Positions 1 through 9,383 of a stretch of DNA of 64,000 nucleotides are shown in pieces. The stretch is from CAZFLM01 sp964519955. GTDB taxonomy: Bacteria > Armatimonadota > Chthonomonadetes > Chthonomonadales > CAJBBX01. The notes under the pieces were generated by a model that was not told where the DNA came from, did no database searches, and was given only the letters and a program-made list of their open reading frames with translations. Location: contig CAZFLM010000018.1 of assembly GCA_964519955.1 (NCBI GenBank), positions 26,916-90,915 on the forward strand, written 5' to 3'. The first letter of the stretch is position 1; every line of letters starts with the position of its first letter. The position numbers were made by a program, and so were the translations under genes.

Positions 1-2
1 TG

Positions 3-1124
3 GGCACACCCGACCGCGCGCCATCTATCCTTGGGGCAGGCGTGGCGCCGGCCACAGCGCCCATCGGCCCCACACCGAACCTGCCGCCGCTGCCCTCCGC
101 CGAGCCCGTAGGGCTGCCTACGTCTTCGTGGGCCTTGGGACCGGCACCTCATCCGGTGGGACATCTGGCGCCCACACTTCGCCCGGCTTTCGAGCCGGTC
201 GTGGCGCTGTCGCCGCCGCCCACGAGGCTGGTGGAACTGCCCGACATGGCCGGCGCACGGCCCCCGGCGGGGACGCTGCACGCTGAGCCGTTGCCGGCCA
301 CGAGCGCCCTCCGCGCCGAGCCGGTGCCGGCAGGGCAAGGGCCGCCACTCCGCGCGACGTTCCGGCCGGTCGCGAGCATGCCGGCGCCGGAGCCACTGCT
401 GCCGCATCCCGAGCCCTTGGCCACGGTGGCATTGAGCGGGCCTCGCGCGGCACTGCCGGACCCGATACCGCAGCCAACCCAGCATGCCGCGCCGCCGTCA
501 GCGCCACCCCATATGGTGCCGCTGCTCGCCCGCGAGGCACGGCCGGAGGCCGAGCCCGCCGTCGACACGCCCGCTGCGGCGCAGGCGCCGGTGAGCCTAC
601 CATCACCGACCGCGATGCCGAGGCCGGCACCCACCTTGGCGGCAGCGCCCGCGTGGGCGAGGTCCGCGCAGCCTGCCGGATCGTCAGCGACCATCGGCAC
701 GCGCACGGCGCCATTGTCGCGCACCGTCGGCATCCCCGCTAGCCCAAGGGTGGCCATGCCGTCGCTGGGCCTGCCCAGTCCGCCGCCCGCGGCCAGCGCA
801 CCGAGCATGGCCTTGCCGTCCGCCGCCGCCGCTGCGCCCCGCCCAACCCGCATGGTCTCGACCGTCTCCCGCCGGGCGCCCGACATGCTCCTGCCCGCGC
901 TGCGGAGAGATGCCGGGCCGCTCGCCATCCAGAAGGCATCGCCGGGAGACGTGGCACGGCCGGCGACCGCCGCCCCGCGCGCATCGGAGCCCCAGAAGGC
1001 ATCCATGCTCGCGTCGCAGGACCGCGGCGCGGCGGCCAACGAGATCCATCTGCTCGCGAACGAAGTCTGGTCGCTCCTGAAGCGCCGGCTCGCGGCCGAA
1101 TCGGAGCGCCGCGGACGCTGGTAG
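3..1124 (+). CDS. Pro/Ala-rich protein of the eCIS operon, 5' end outside the window
   Basis: The reading frame is open to the left edge with no stop, so the gene probably begins upstream; the first in-window start candidate is GTG at 42. Nearly all of the roughly 370 visible residues are low-complexity Pro, Ala, Leu and Arg, without a recognisable fold. Only the last 30 residues look structured: an amphipathic helix around NEIHLLANEVWSLLKRRLAA followed by a basic tail. Comparable short C-terminal helices occur in small proteins encoded just before the LysM/tube gene of contractile injection systems, from memory of such clusters. It lies 35 bases before the LysM gene, so is probably in the same operon. 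A tether or assembly role is a guess. Low-complexity GC-rich DNA can be open by chance, but strand, spacing and the C-terminal helix favour a real gene. Confidence 0.6.
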   Translation, partial: GTPDRAPSILGAGVAPATAPIGPTPNLPPLPSAEPVGLPTSSWALGPAPHPVGHLAPTLRPAFEPVVALSPPPTRLVELPDMAGARPPAGTLHAEPLPATSALRAEPVPAGQGPPLRATFRPVASMPAPEPLLPHPEPLATVALSGPRAALPDPIPQPTQHAAPPSAPPHMVPLLAREARPEAEPAVDTPAAAQAPVSLPSPTAMPRPAPTLAAAPAWARSAQPAGSSATIGTRTAPLSRTVGIPASPRVAMPSLGLPSPPPAASAPSMALPSAAAAAPRPTRMVSTVSRRAPDMLLPALRRDAGPLAIQKASPGDVARPATAAPRASEPQKASMLASQDRGAAANEIHLLANEVWSLLKRRLAAESERRGRW

Positions 1125-1159
1125 TCCGTCAGGCCGGAGACCGATAAGGAAGGACCGTC

Positions 1160-1807
1160 ATGGGACTCACCAAAGCGACGTTGACCAACGTGGACAACGG
1201 CGACCGCATCGAGTGCATGTTCAACCCGACCGAGTACACGCTCGCCAAGGCGAACTCGTGGCAGCCGAAGCCGGTCGTCGGCAAGAACGTGCCGAAGATG
1301 GACTTCACGGGCGGCGGCTCCCGATCCCTGACGATCGAGTTGTTCTTCGACGTCTACGAGAAGCAGGGCGCTGACGTGCGGACCGATGTGAACAAGGTCT
1401 GGGCGCTCACCATGATCGACGAGCGCACCAAGAACCGCGAGACGCAGCGAGCCCGCCCGCCGCTCTGCATCTTCCAGTGGGGCCCCAACTGGAGCTTCAA
1501 GGCCGCCGTGACGAACCTCTCCGTACGCTACACGCTCTTCCGCCAGGACGGCACGCCCGTTCGGGCGGTCGCCAACCTGACGTTGCAAGAGGCGGAGGAC
1601 GAGAGCGACCAACCGGGCACCAACCCGACGTCGTTCACGCCGCCTGGACGCAAGCGTCGCGAGGTCCGGCCCCAGGACACGCTCGCCATGATCGCGTACG
1701 AGGAGTACGGCGACTCGGGTCTGTGGCGGACGATCGCCGAGGAGAACGGCATCGACGACCCGCTCAGCCTGAAGCCCGGTCAGATCCTGTCCATACCGCC
1801 GCTGTAG
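1160..1807 (+). CDS. eCIS tube/baseplate adaptor protein with C-terminal LysM domain (Afp7-like)
   Basis: This 215-residue protein has a long N-terminal domain beginning with a conserved-looking segment around CMFNPTEYTLAKANSW, typical of the contractile-injection-system tube-protein family. The C-terminal LysM-like domain spans about residues 167-215 (PQDTLAMIAYEEYGDSGLW, then LKPGQILSIP). Phage gp53 and Afp7-type proteins join the inner tube to the baseplate hub and carry LysM folds. The start is supported by AAGGAAGGA about six bases before ATG. It sits between the Pro/Ala-rich protein and the VgrG-like spike, the usual order in eCIS loci. No signal peptide is seen, as expected for a particle assembled in the cytoplasm. 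Confidence 0.85.
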   Translation: MGLTKATLTNVDNGDRIECMFNPTEYTLAKANSWQPKPVVGKNVPKMDFTGGGSRSLTIELFFDVYEKQGADVRTDVNKVWALTMIDERTKNRETQRARPPLCIFQWGPNWSFKAAVTNLSVRYTLFRQDGTPVRAVANLTLQEAEDESDQPGTNPTSFTPPGRKRREVRPQDTLAMIAYEEYGDSGLWRTIAEENGIDDPLSLKPGQILSIPPL

Positions 1808-1893
1808 ACACAAGGCCGAGGGCGCCGGCGCCGCCTCGATACGGATGGGTGCCGCTCGCAACCGCCCGGTGACGGGCATCGGGAGATACGACG

Positions 1894-3750
1894 ATGGCGG
1901 ACGAACCGCATCTGCCTCAGTTCAACCTCAAGATTGACGGCGCTGTGGTGCCGAAAGAGTGCATGGATGCGATGCTCGACTGCGTGGTCGAGAACAGCCT
2001 GCACCTCCCCGATGTCTGCACCATCCGCATCCATGACGCCGAGTTCCAGTGGCTCGACAAGGAGACGTTCAAGGAGGGCAAGAAGGTCGAGGTCCAGGCC
2101 GGCGAGGGACGCGATGCCCTGACCACGATCTTCCAAGGCGAGGTGACGGGCATCGAGATGGACCTTGCGGGCCACGGCGTGCCCACCATCGTCGTGCGCT
2201 GCTTCAGCAAGGCGCACCGCCTCCACCGCGGCCGCCTCAGCCGCTCGTTCGTCCAGGTGACGGACACCGACATCGTGCGCAAGGTCGGCCAGGAGCTGGG
2301 CTTCCGCGTCACGGCCGACGACACCTCGCAGGTCCATGACTGGGTGATGCAGAACAACCAGACCAATTGGGAGTTCTTGCAGCAGATCGCCGCGCGCGTC
2401 GGGTACCGCCTCTACGTCAAAGGCGAGGACGAGCTGTGCTTCAAGAAGGTGGAGGCCGGCGGCGCGCAGGCAGTGAAGGTGGAATGGGGCAAGACGCTGC
2501 GCTCCTTCCGGCCCAAGGTCGCCGCGTCGCCGCAGGTCGATCAGGTCATCGTGCGCGGGTGGGACCCGAAGACCAAGCAGGCCATCGTCGGCCGCAAGAC
2601 CTCGCCGAGCGGCACCCCGCAGACGCAGGACGGCTCGTCGGGCGGCCAGATCTCCAGCCGTGCGTACGGCCAGGCCAAGATGGTGGTCGTCGATCGTCCC
2701 GTGCACACCCAGGCCGAGGCCGACCAGATGGCCCAGTCCGTGCTGGACCACATCGCGGGCGACTACCTCGAGGCCGAGGGCCTGTGCTACGCGATGCCGA
2801 ACCTCAAGCCCGGCATGGAGGTCGAGGTCCCGAACATCGGCAAGCGCTTCAGCGGCAAGTACTACGCGACCTCCACGACCCACACCTACACGCCTGCGGA
2901 AGGGTACGCCACCCAGTTCACGGTGACCGGCAAGGGGGCGGGCACGCTGCTCTCCATTCTGAACACGGAGGGGATGGTCAGGCGGGCGCCGCTGGGCGGC
3001 AACGTGGTCGTCGGCGTGGTCACGAACAACCAGGACCCCGACGACCTGGCTCGGGTCAAGGTGAAGTACCCCTGGCTGACCGAGGAGCACGAGAGCTTCT
3101 GGGCGCGCCTGGTCTGCCCGATGGCCGGGCCCGACCGGGGCTTCGAGTTCATCCCGGAGGTCGACGACGAGGTGCTCCTGGCGTTCGAGCACGGCGACAT
3201 CCACCGCCCGTTCGTGATCGGGGCGCTCTGGAATGGGAAGGATAAGCCGGTCGAGCCGAGCAGCGTCGCCATCAGCGGCGGCAAGGTGAACCGCCGGACT
3301 ATCAAGACAAGAATTGGCCACGAGATTCTGCTAGATGACACGGATGACAAAGGAGAAATCAGCTTCACGACGAAGAGTGGTCACAAGGTCATCCTCGACG
3401 ACAAGAACGAGAACATCAAGGCGATCACGAAGGACGGCCACTACCTGATCCTGGACGACCGGAACAGGAAGATAGTGCTGGAGCACAGCTCAGCCTCGCA
3501 CAAGATCACGCTCTCGCCGTCGGGCATCGACATCCGAACCGGCGGCGACTTCACCGTGCAGGCGGACGGTAAGGTATCCATCGAGTGCAAGGACAAGATG
3601 GACCTCCTGACGCTGACCGACTTCAAGGCCAAGGGGCTCAACGCCACGATGGAAGCCAACATGGCGGCGTCGGTGAGGGGCACCACGAGCTGTGAGCTGA
3701 GGTCCGCCGGCCAGACGACGGTCCGCGGCCTACCCGTGACGATCAACTAG
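1894..3750 (+). CDS. VgrG-like spike protein (gp27-gp5 fusion, Afp8-like)
   Basis: The 618-residue protein forms the central hub and spike of the injection machine. Residues about 1-345 resemble the phage late-control gpD/gp27 hub. Residues about 365-460 form a gp5-like OB domain (NVVVGVVTNNQDPDDLARVK, ending in HGDIHRPFVIGALWNGKDKP). From about 475 onwards there are repeated short beta units (GHEILLDD, GHKVILDD, GHYLILDD), matching the triple-stranded beta-helix needle of VgrG proteins. The length is typical of a VgrG without a fused effector. ATG follows GGGAGA. The next gene, a PAAR tip, starts eight bases after the stop, so the two are co-translated partners. There is no lysozyme domain, unlike T4 gp5. 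Confidence 0.93.
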   Translation: MADEPHLPQFNLKIDGAVVPKECMDAMLDCVVENSLHLPDVCTIRIHDAEFQWLDKETFKEGKKVEVQAGEGRDALTTIFQGEVTGIEMDLAGHGVPTIVVRCFSKAHRLHRGRLSRSFVQVTDTDIVRKVGQELGFRVTADDTSQVHDWVMQNNQTNWEFLQQIAARVGYRLYVKGEDELCFKKVEAGGAQAVKVEWGKTLRSFRPKVAASPQVDQVIVRGWDPKTKQAIVGRKTSPSGTPQTQDGSSGGQISSRAYGQAKMVVVDRPVHTQAEADQMAQSVLDHIAGDYLEAEGLCYAMPNLKPGMEVEVPNIGKRFSGKYYATSTTHTYTPAEGYATQFTVTGKGAGTLLSILNTEGMVRRAPLGGNVVVGVVTNNQDPDDLARVKVKYPWLTEEHESFWARLVCPMAGPDRGFEFIPEVDDEVLLAFEHGDIHRPFVIGALWNGKDKPVEPSSVAISGGKVNRRTIKTRIGHEILLDDTDDKGEISFTTKSGHKVILDDKNENIKAITKDGHYLILDDRNRKIVLEHSSASHKITLSPSGIDIRTGGDFTVQADGKVSIECKDKMDLLTLTDFKAKGLNATMEANMAASVRGTTSCELRSAGQTTVRGLPVTIN

Positions 3751-3758
3751 GTGAAGCC

Positions 3759-4058
3759 ATGCCACCAGCAGCCAGACTGACCGACATGCACAACTGCCCG
3801 ATGGCAACGCCCGGCGTGCCGCCCGTGCCACACGTGGGGGGCCCTATCGTCGGCCCAGGCGTGCCTACCGTGATGATCGGGATGCTCGTCGCCTCCGTGG
3901 TTGGCGACAACGCGACCTGCGTCGGCCCTCCGGATGTCATCGTGAGCGGCTCCACCTCCGTGATGATCGGCGGGCGGCCGGCCGCTCGGCTCGGGGATCC
4001 CACCGCGCATGGCGGGATCATCACCATGGGCTGTCCGACGGTCATCATCGGCGGCTAG
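3759..4058 (+). CDS. PAAR-domain spike tip protein
   Basis: A 99-residue single-domain PAAR protein. It begins PPAARLTDMHNCP and continues with Gly/Pro/Val-rich beta segments (GGPIVGPGVPTVMIG, GGRPAARLGDPTAHGG), the family pattern. PAAR proteins form a small cone on top of the VgrG trimer and bind one zinc ion through His and Cys. Candidate ligands are the His and Cys near residues 11-13, the His of TAHGG and the Cys near the C-terminus. There is no fused toxin, so if effectors are delivered they load elsewhere in the particle. It is tightly coupled to the upstream spike gene. The 135 bases after it contain no gene I can support. Confidence 0.94.
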   Translation: MPPAARLTDMHNCPMATPGVPPVPHVGGPIVGPGVPTVMIGMLVASVVGDNATCVGPPDVIVSGSTSVMIGGRPAARLGDPTAHGGIITMGCPTVIIGG

Positions 4059-4193
4059 ACCAGACGACAACCAGCACCCGACCAGGGCGACACCTCAGCG
4101 CGCCACGCCCTGGCCTCGCGTACGGACTGGAACCTGAGTCCATCCCCCGGCAGGGGAAGCCCATCGGACACGTGGCCTGGAGGCCTACCACCG

Positions 4194-4631
4194 ATGCCCA
4201 CGCCGACCAAAGACTTCCTGGGATCAGGCTGGAAGTACCCTCCCCGCTTGGACGCGCGCGGGCACATCGAACTCGTCCACCAGGAACAGGACGTGGAGGA
4301 AGCCATCCACATGATCCTGCGGACGCAGAAGGGCGAACGCCCGATGCGCCCCGAGTTCGGCTCCGAACTCCACCGCCTCGTATTCGCGCCAAACGACGCC
4401 GCCACAGCCGGACTGGCCCGCCGCTACGTCCACGAAGCGCTTGCACGCTGGGAGCCGCGGATCGAGGTCACCGAGGTCCGCGTCGGGACCGACGAGAAGG
4501 ACCCCGAGCGGATCCGATTCGGCGACGCCAACCCTGCGAAGCTCCTCATCAGCATCGACTACCGCATCCCGGCCACCAACTCCGAGCGCAATCTGGTGTT
4601 CCCCTTCTACACCATTCCCGGAGAGGACTGA
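4194..4631 (+). CDS. Baseplate wedge protein, GPW/gp25 family (Afp9-like)
   Basis: The 145-residue protein has the gp25 signature, with IHMILRTQKGERPMRPEFGS in the middle, followed by RYVHEALARWEPRIEV and a C-terminal strand ISIDYRIPATNSERNLVFPF. In phage tails and eCIS, gp25 is the wedge protein that joins sheath and baseplate and nucleates sheath polymerisation. The size is normal for the family. Its stop lies 12 bases before the baseplate J gene. Because gp25 must contact a sheath, the sheath gene is expected upstream of the window or elsewhere in the genome. Confidence 0.93.
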   Translation: MPTPTKDFLGSGWKYPPRLDARGHIELVHQEQDVEEAIHMILRTQKGERPMRPEFGSELHRLVFAPNDAATAGLARRYVHEALARWEPRIEVTEVRVGTDEKDPERIRFGDANPAKLLISIDYRIPATNSERNLVFPFYTIPGED

Positions 4632-4643
4632 GAGACCGCGACC

Positions 4644-6860
4644 ATGTCCCTACCCGCGCCCAACCTCGACGACCGCACGTTCCAGCAGATCGTTGACGAT
4701 GTGAAGCGGCAGATCGGTCTGCGGTGCCCCGAGTGGACCGACCACAACGTCTCCGATCCCGGCGTGACCCTCATCGAGTTGTTCGCCTGGATGACGGAGA
4801 TGACGCTGTTCCGCCTGAACCAGGTGCCCGAGCGCAACTACATCCGCTTCCTCGAGATGCTGGGCGTCACCCTCGAGACCCCGCGCCCCGCGCAGACCGA
4901 GCTGCTCTTCAGGCTCTCCCGGCCGATCGGCGACACCGACGGCGAGGAGTCCTACGAGTGCACGCTGCGCGAGGGCGACACCGTCGCGGCCACCGTGCGC
5001 ACCGAGACCGAGGAGGCGATCGAGTTCACCACCGATGCCCGCCTGCAACTGGTTCGGCCGCGTCTGGCTGCCGTGAAGGCGGTCGTGCTGGAGGAAGGCG
5101 TTGGCGAGGACGAGGCCCTGACCGCTGCCAAGGGGCTGCACAGAGCCGCCGATGGCTTCGAGCCCCCGGCAGCGGGCCGGCGCTCGGCGTCGACCGGCCC
5201 GGGCGAGGCGAAGCCGGTTGGGTTCGCGGTCTTCGGCGACACGCCGCCGCCCCGGCAGAACAGCGCCGTCTACCTCGGCTTCGAGGCCGACGTCTCGGGC
5301 AATGTCGTGGCGATCGACGCCGAGTGCATAGCCGCCGCGGCGACCGGGCTCGACCCGCGCTACCCGGCGCAGGTGTGGGAGGTCTGGGACGGCAGCGAGG
5401 CCATCTGGAGCCGGCTCAGCTTGCTGTCGGACACCACGTCCGGCTTCGACCAGACCGGCGCCGTCGAGCTGGTGATGCCGCTCAACCTCGTCAGCCGCGT
5501 CCTCGGCGGATCGCGAGCCTACTGGGTCCGGTGCCGCTACACGACCGACCCCGAGGACGTCCCGCCGCGAGCGACGCACCCGCATGGGCCTCCCGGCTAC
5601 AGCGCGTCGCCTCTCGTCACCCGGCTGAGCGCGCGCGTGGTTGGCGGAATGGCGCCCGCGAGCAACAGCACGACGGTCACCATGGAGGAGATCGGGCAGA
5701 GCGCCGGCACGCCGGGCCAGGTCTTCCGCCTGCGCAACGCCTCGATCCAGGACCGCGGCAAGGAGGAGACGATCCTGATCGGCGAGCGGGGCGCCCCTCC
5801 GGCGGAGCTGCAGCAGTGGGAGGAGAAGCCGGACTTCTCCGAGAGCGGCCCCTCCGACCTGCACTTTACGTGCGACTCCCTCACGGGGCGCATCGCGTTC
5901 GGCCCGAGCATCCCGCAGCCCGACGGCACCGCGCGGCAGTACGGCGCGATACCGCCCAAGGACCTCACGATCTACTTCTCGTCCTACCGCTACGGCGGCG
6001 GCACGCACGGCAACGTGCGCGAGAACCAGGTGCGCGTCCTGAAGTCGTCCATCCCCTACATCGCCGAGGTGACGAACCCCTCCCCGGCGCGCGGCGGCCA
6101 GGATCTGGAGCATATCGAGCGCGCCAAGATGCGAGGCCGCGCCATGCTGAAGACTCGCGAGCGAGCGGTCACCGGCGAGGACTTCGAGGAGCTGGCCCGC
6201 CGCGCCTCGTCGGGGGTCGGGCGGGCCCGATGCGTCCAGCCGCCACCCCTGCACGTGCGAGGCGACTTCGGCGAGAACATCCCGCCCGGCGTGGTCCGCG
6301 TCCTCATCGTGCCGGCCCTCAGCCGCCAGTTGCTCGTCCCCCGCCCCACCGACCTGCGCGTGCCCCAGGCGACCGTCGAGAAGGTCCAGGAGTACCTGGA
6401 CGAGCGCCGGCTGCTGACGACCGTGCTCGATGTGGGTGAGCCGCACTACGTTTTCATCTCGACCGAGATCACGCTCGTGGCCGATCCGCACGCCGACGCG
6501 GACCAGGTGCAGCAGCGCGTCCGGGAGCGGCTGGCGACCTACATTCACCCACTCACCGGCGGCCCCAACGGCGACGGATGGCCGTTCAAGCGGGCGCTCA
6601 CGCTCGCCGACGTCTACGCCCAGGTCGGCGCAGTGGGCGGGGTCGCGTTCCTGCTGGACGCCAAGGTGTTCTACTCGACCGTCGTCGATCCCGCGCGCGG
6701 CCTGCTCGGCGCGGAGGAGCCCCTCGACCTGGAGCGGGGCCGCATCGAGGTGTTCTACGACCAGGAGAAGACACGCGCCGTGCCCGCCGACCTCCTGATG
6801 CTCGGCACACGCGAGCACCGGATCCGCTGCGTGCCCATGTCACAGGTGGGCACCGTCTAG
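4644..6860 (+). CDS. Baseplate J-like wedge protein (Afp11-like)
   Basis: The 738-residue protein matches the large putative baseplate assembly family of eCIS. Its N-terminus (PNLDDRTFQQIVDDVKRQIG, then GVTLIELFAWMTEMTLFRLN) is the classic start of this family. The C-terminal half holds the gpJ-like core, around YRYGGGTHGNVRENQVRVLK and the helix region ARMRGRAMLKTRERAVTGEDF read with small differences. J proteins build the baseplate wedge that holds the spike complex before contraction. Upstream gp25 and downstream gpI-like genes are the standard neighbours. ATG at 4644 follows GAGAGACCGCGACC, a modest ribosome site. No signal peptide or membrane segment is seen. Confidence 0.92.
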   Translation: MSLPAPNLDDRTFQQIVDDVKRQIGLRCPEWTDHNVSDPGVTLIELFAWMTEMTLFRLNQVPERNYIRFLEMLGVTLETPRPAQTELLFRLSRPIGDTDGEESYECTLREGDTVAATVRTETEEAIEFTTDARLQLVRPRLAAVKAVVLEEGVGEDEALTAAKGLHRAADGFEPPAAGRRSASTGPGEAKPVGFAVFGDTPPPRQNSAVYLGFEADVSGNVVAIDAECIAAAATGLDPRYPAQVWEVWDGSEAIWSRLSLLSDTTSGFDQTGAVELVMPLNLVSRVLGGSRAYWVRCRYTTDPEDVPPRATHPHGPPGYSASPLVTRLSARVVGGMAPASNSTTVTMEEIGQSAGTPGQVFRLRNASIQDRGKEETILIGERGAPPAELQQWEEKPDFSESGPSDLHFTCDSLTGRIAFGPSIPQPDGTARQYGAIPPKDLTIYFSSYRYGGGTHGNVRENQVRVLKSSIPYIAEVTNPSPARGGQDLEHIERAKMRGRAMLKTRERAVTGEDFEELARRASSGVGRARCVQPPPLHVRGDFGENIPPGVVRVLIVPALSRQLLVPRPTDLRVPQATVEKVQEYLDERRLLTTVLDVGEPHYVFISTEITLVADPHADADQVQQRVRERLATYIHPLTGGPNGDGWPFKRALTLADVYAQVGAVGGVAFLLDAKVFYSTVVDPARGLLGAEEPLDLERGRIEVFYDQEKTRAVPADLLMLGTREHRIRCVPMSQVGTV

Positions 6861-6918
6861 CCCGTTCGCGGCGGCGCAGGCTAACCACCTGCCGCAGCCG
6901 CACAGGAGCCAGACCGAG

Positions 6919-8037
6919 TTGACAGCGAGCGAACGCCAAACGCCCGTGCCCGGCGGCGTGCTGCCGATGGCAGTCGACCTGGCGCCGTCCGAGGCCACTG
7001 TCGAGCTGCGCCCGCCATCCGCCGGCGAGCTGCCCGCCCGCATGCGCCCGCTCTGGCGCGAAGCCAGAGAGCTGCCGGGCATCCGGGTCCTCGTCACCTC
7101 GCACGACGGCGAGCCCCGGCTCGTCCGGCTGACCGTGCAGGGGGCGACCCCGGAGTGGTCGGCGCAGTGGGTGCGCTGGTCGTTCGCCGTGCGCCGCCCG
7201 CCGGAGTTCGAGGGTGGACGGGCCGTCGCGGCGCACGACTCGGTCAGCGAGGACGCCAAGGCACTCACGCTCCTCGTGATGCCGGGCGAGAGACGGGAGG
7301 CGCGCATCGAGTTCACCGCGGCGCTCGACGGGCTGACGGAGACCGGCAGCTACCCGTTCCGCGTGCACGTCAGCGATGTGGAGGACGGCTCCGCGGCGAC
7401 GGCGCCTGGGGTTCTGCACCTGCGCCACCCCCAGTCAGACCTGCTGTCGCGCTTGCCGTCGATGTACGCCGAGGACCTGGCCAACCTGGAGGAGAGTTCG
7501 GGGGGCCGCGCGGAGCCGGCGTTCTTCACGCGCTTCCTCCTCGGGTTCGAAGACGCCGCGCGACCAATGGCCGACACCCTCGACAGCCTGCACCTGTACT
7601 TCGGCGCGTTCGACACAGCCCCGGACTTCCTGCCCTGGCTCTCCACGTGGGTCGGCCTGGTCCTCGACGAGAACTGGCCGGAAATGAAGAAGCGCAGGCT
7701 CATCCAGGAAGCCGTCGAGCTGTACAAGTGGAGAGGCACGCGGCGCGGACTGGCCCGCTACCTCGAGATCTACACCGGCGTTCGCCCGCGCATCGACGAC
7801 CAGCCGGTGCAGGGCATGCGCCTCGGGCCCGACACGCTCCTCGGGCGCGACACGGTCCTCGGCGACGTCATGCCGCACACGTTCGTGGTCACCTGCGCGG
7901 TGCCGGACACGGCGCAGGTCAAGCTGCAGACGATCCTCGACATCATCGATGCGCAGAAGCCGGCCCACACCACCTATACCGCGCGCATCGTTGGCCGAAC
8001 GGGCACCGACCAAGGAGACGCCCCCAATGCCGCTTGA
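6919..8037 (+). CDS. gpI-like phage tail/baseplate protein of the eCIS
   Basis: The 372-residue protein has an N-terminal beta-rich region (1-170) and a C-terminal helical gpI-like region. Signature stretches are DLLSRLPSMYAEDLANLEES, then FLPWLSTWVGLVLDENWPEM and KWRGTRRGLARYLEIYTG. This family usually follows baseplate J and forms part of the baseplate wedge. The start is TTG, chosen because AGGAG precedes it by ten bases and no later start keeps the N-terminal domain. The gene overlaps the next by 11 bases, so the two are probably translationally coupled. Confidence 0.87.
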   Translation: MTASERQTPVPGGVLPMAVDLAPSEATVELRPPSAGELPARMRPLWREARELPGIRVLVTSHDGEPRLVRLTVQGATPEWSAQWVRWSFAVRRPPEFEGGRAVAAHDSVSEDAKALTLLVMPGERREARIEFTAALDGLTETGSYPFRVHVSDVEDGSAATAPGVLHLRHPQSDLLSRLPSMYAEDLANLEESSGGRAEPAFFTRFLLGFEDAARPMADTLDSLHLYFGAFDTAPDFLPWLSTWVGLVLDENWPEMKKRRLIQEAVELYKWRGTRRGLARYLEIYTGVRPRIDDQPVQGMRLGPDTLLGRDTVLGDVMPHTFVVTCAVPDTAQVKLQTILDIIDAQKPAHTTYTARIVGRTGTDQGDAPNAA

Positions 8038-9199
8038 CGAGATGATCACCCGCGACATCACCGGCATCAACCCGTTCAACGAACTCCGCATCGATGCCGA
8101 GATCTGGCGCGAAGCCCACGACCACCACCGAGCGCACCAGCGGCTGCACGCACTGGCCGCGCACCGCCCCGGGATCGGCTACGGCCTGGAGGTCGTTCCC
8201 TCGGCCACCACCGCGGGCGCCGTGGTCGTGGCGCCTGGCGTCGGCATCGATGACGACGGGCAGGTGCTCGTGCTGTCGGAGGCGGTGAAGCTCACCCTGA
8301 CCAAGGCGGGCCAGACGTTCATCCTCATGACCTACAAGGCCGTCGAGGACCCGAAGTCCGCCGTGTCGGTCGGAAGCGGGAAGCAGAAGTACCGCTTCAA
8401 GGAGAGCTGCGCCGTCGTCGACGCGAACGCGCTGCCGCGCGGGCCCTACCTCGAGCTAGCCCGCGTCTTCCGTTCGTCGGCCTCCTCGCAGATCCGCGTG
8501 GCCGCCAGCGCCTGCGACCCCGGCAAGGACGAGGTCGACCCGCTGCACCGGCGGATGGCGTTCCCAAGGTGCTTCGCGGCGGGCGCCATCGGCGAGGTGG
8601 ACTACGTGGCGCAGGGCGGTCAGGGCGCATGGAAGCCCAATCGCGCCGGGCTGCTCAACCTGATACGGGAGGCGAACGCGAACGGCTTCAGCCTCGACTT
8701 CAGCGGCCCCATGGACCTGCAGTCGCAGGCCGACACCCCGGATCCGCTGTTGCTCTACATGGCGGGCGGCGCCGGCATGAAGATCTCGCTGGCCGCGCCC
8801 CAGGTGCAGGGGCTGCGCCGCTACCTGGAGGATGGGGGCGTGCTCGTCGGGGAGTCGAGCGGCGGCCAGAACGACTTCGCCATGCACTTCTACGCCCTAT
8901 CCCGCGAACTCGGTGCCAACCTGCAGCCCGTCGAGGCCGGTCACCCGCTGCTGAACGCCCACTGCACCTTCGGCAAGCCGCCGCGAGGCGCAGCGGACGA
9001 GGGCCTCCTGGCCGCGGACCCCGCCGTCGGCGTCGTGTTCAGCTCGTTCGACTACGGCGGCGCCTGGCAGGGCACGGTGCCCTCGCCCGACGACCCGCTC
9101 GCCCGCACGCGCATCCGAGCGGCCCAGGAGTTCGGTCTGAACCTCGTCGCATACGCATCCGCGCGACGCCGCGGCATGGAGTTGGCGCGGATGGGTTAG
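8027..9199 (+). CDS. eCIS-associated fusion protein ending in a DUF4159-like domain
   Basis: The start is ATG at 8027, preceded by AAGGAGA and overlapping the gpI-like gene. Residues 1-110 (NPFNELRIDAEIWREAHDHH, HALAAHRPGIGYGLEVVPS) resemble an N-terminal module seen in other contractile-injection or tail loci. The C-terminal region from about residue 195 has the layout of DUF4159: LLLYMAGGAGMKISLAAPQV, then RRYLEDGGVLVGESSGGQND, HPLLN and a final strand. DUF4159 is related to ThuA/GATase-like folds and its function is not settled. The position suggests a peripheral baseplate or accessory component. The domain call rests on remembered family patterns. Confidence 0.65.
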   Translation: MPLDEMITRDITGINPFNELRIDAEIWREAHDHHRAHQRLHALAAHRPGIGYGLEVVPSATTAGAVVVAPGVGIDDDGQVLVLSEAVKLTLTKAGQTFILMTYKAVEDPKSAVSVGSGKQKYRFKESCAVVDANALPRGPYLELARVFRSSASSQIRVAASACDPGKDEVDPLHRRMAFPRCFAAGAIGEVDYVAQGGQGAWKPNRAGLLNLIREANANGFSLDFSGPMDLQSQADTPDPLLLYMAGGAGMKISLAAPQVQGLRRYLEDGGVLVGESSGGQNDFAMHFYALSRELGANLQPVEAGHPLLNAHCTFGKPPRGAADEGLLAADPAVGVVFSSFDYGGAWQGTVPSPDDPLARTRIRAAQEFGLNLVAYASARRRGMELARMG

Positions 9200-9226
9200 C
9201 CGCGATCCGCTCTGCGCAGCGAACCT

Positions 9227-9254
9227 CAACGGCGCTCCCCCCGGGGCGCCGTTG
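9227..9254 (+). terminator. Hairpin after the eCIS baseplate genes
   Basis: A perfect 9-bp inverted repeat (CAACGGCGC / GCGCCGTTG) has extra C/G pairing in the loop. It lies 28 bases after the DUF4159-fusion gene. There is no T-tract, so it may be a weak terminator or an mRNA-end stabiliser. The rest of the 184-base gap holds no gene that I can support. Confidence 0.5.
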
Positions 9255-9383
9255 AATGGTATCTGCGGTATCGCGCGCCGCGCCCAACTCCCTGTAATGG
9301 CCGGCAGGTGCAGCCGCCATCGCCGGCGAATGTACCGACAGCGATAGACCAAGACTCACGTACGCCTACCAGGGAGTGACGCT

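Noticed and set aside
149..1879. Long antisense open frames opposite real genes, for example here, 4650-6818, 11219-13861 and 33070-36765 on the - strand
   Set aside because: They are open because of very high GC with third-position bias of the true gene; they have no family pattern, ribosome site or operon logic.
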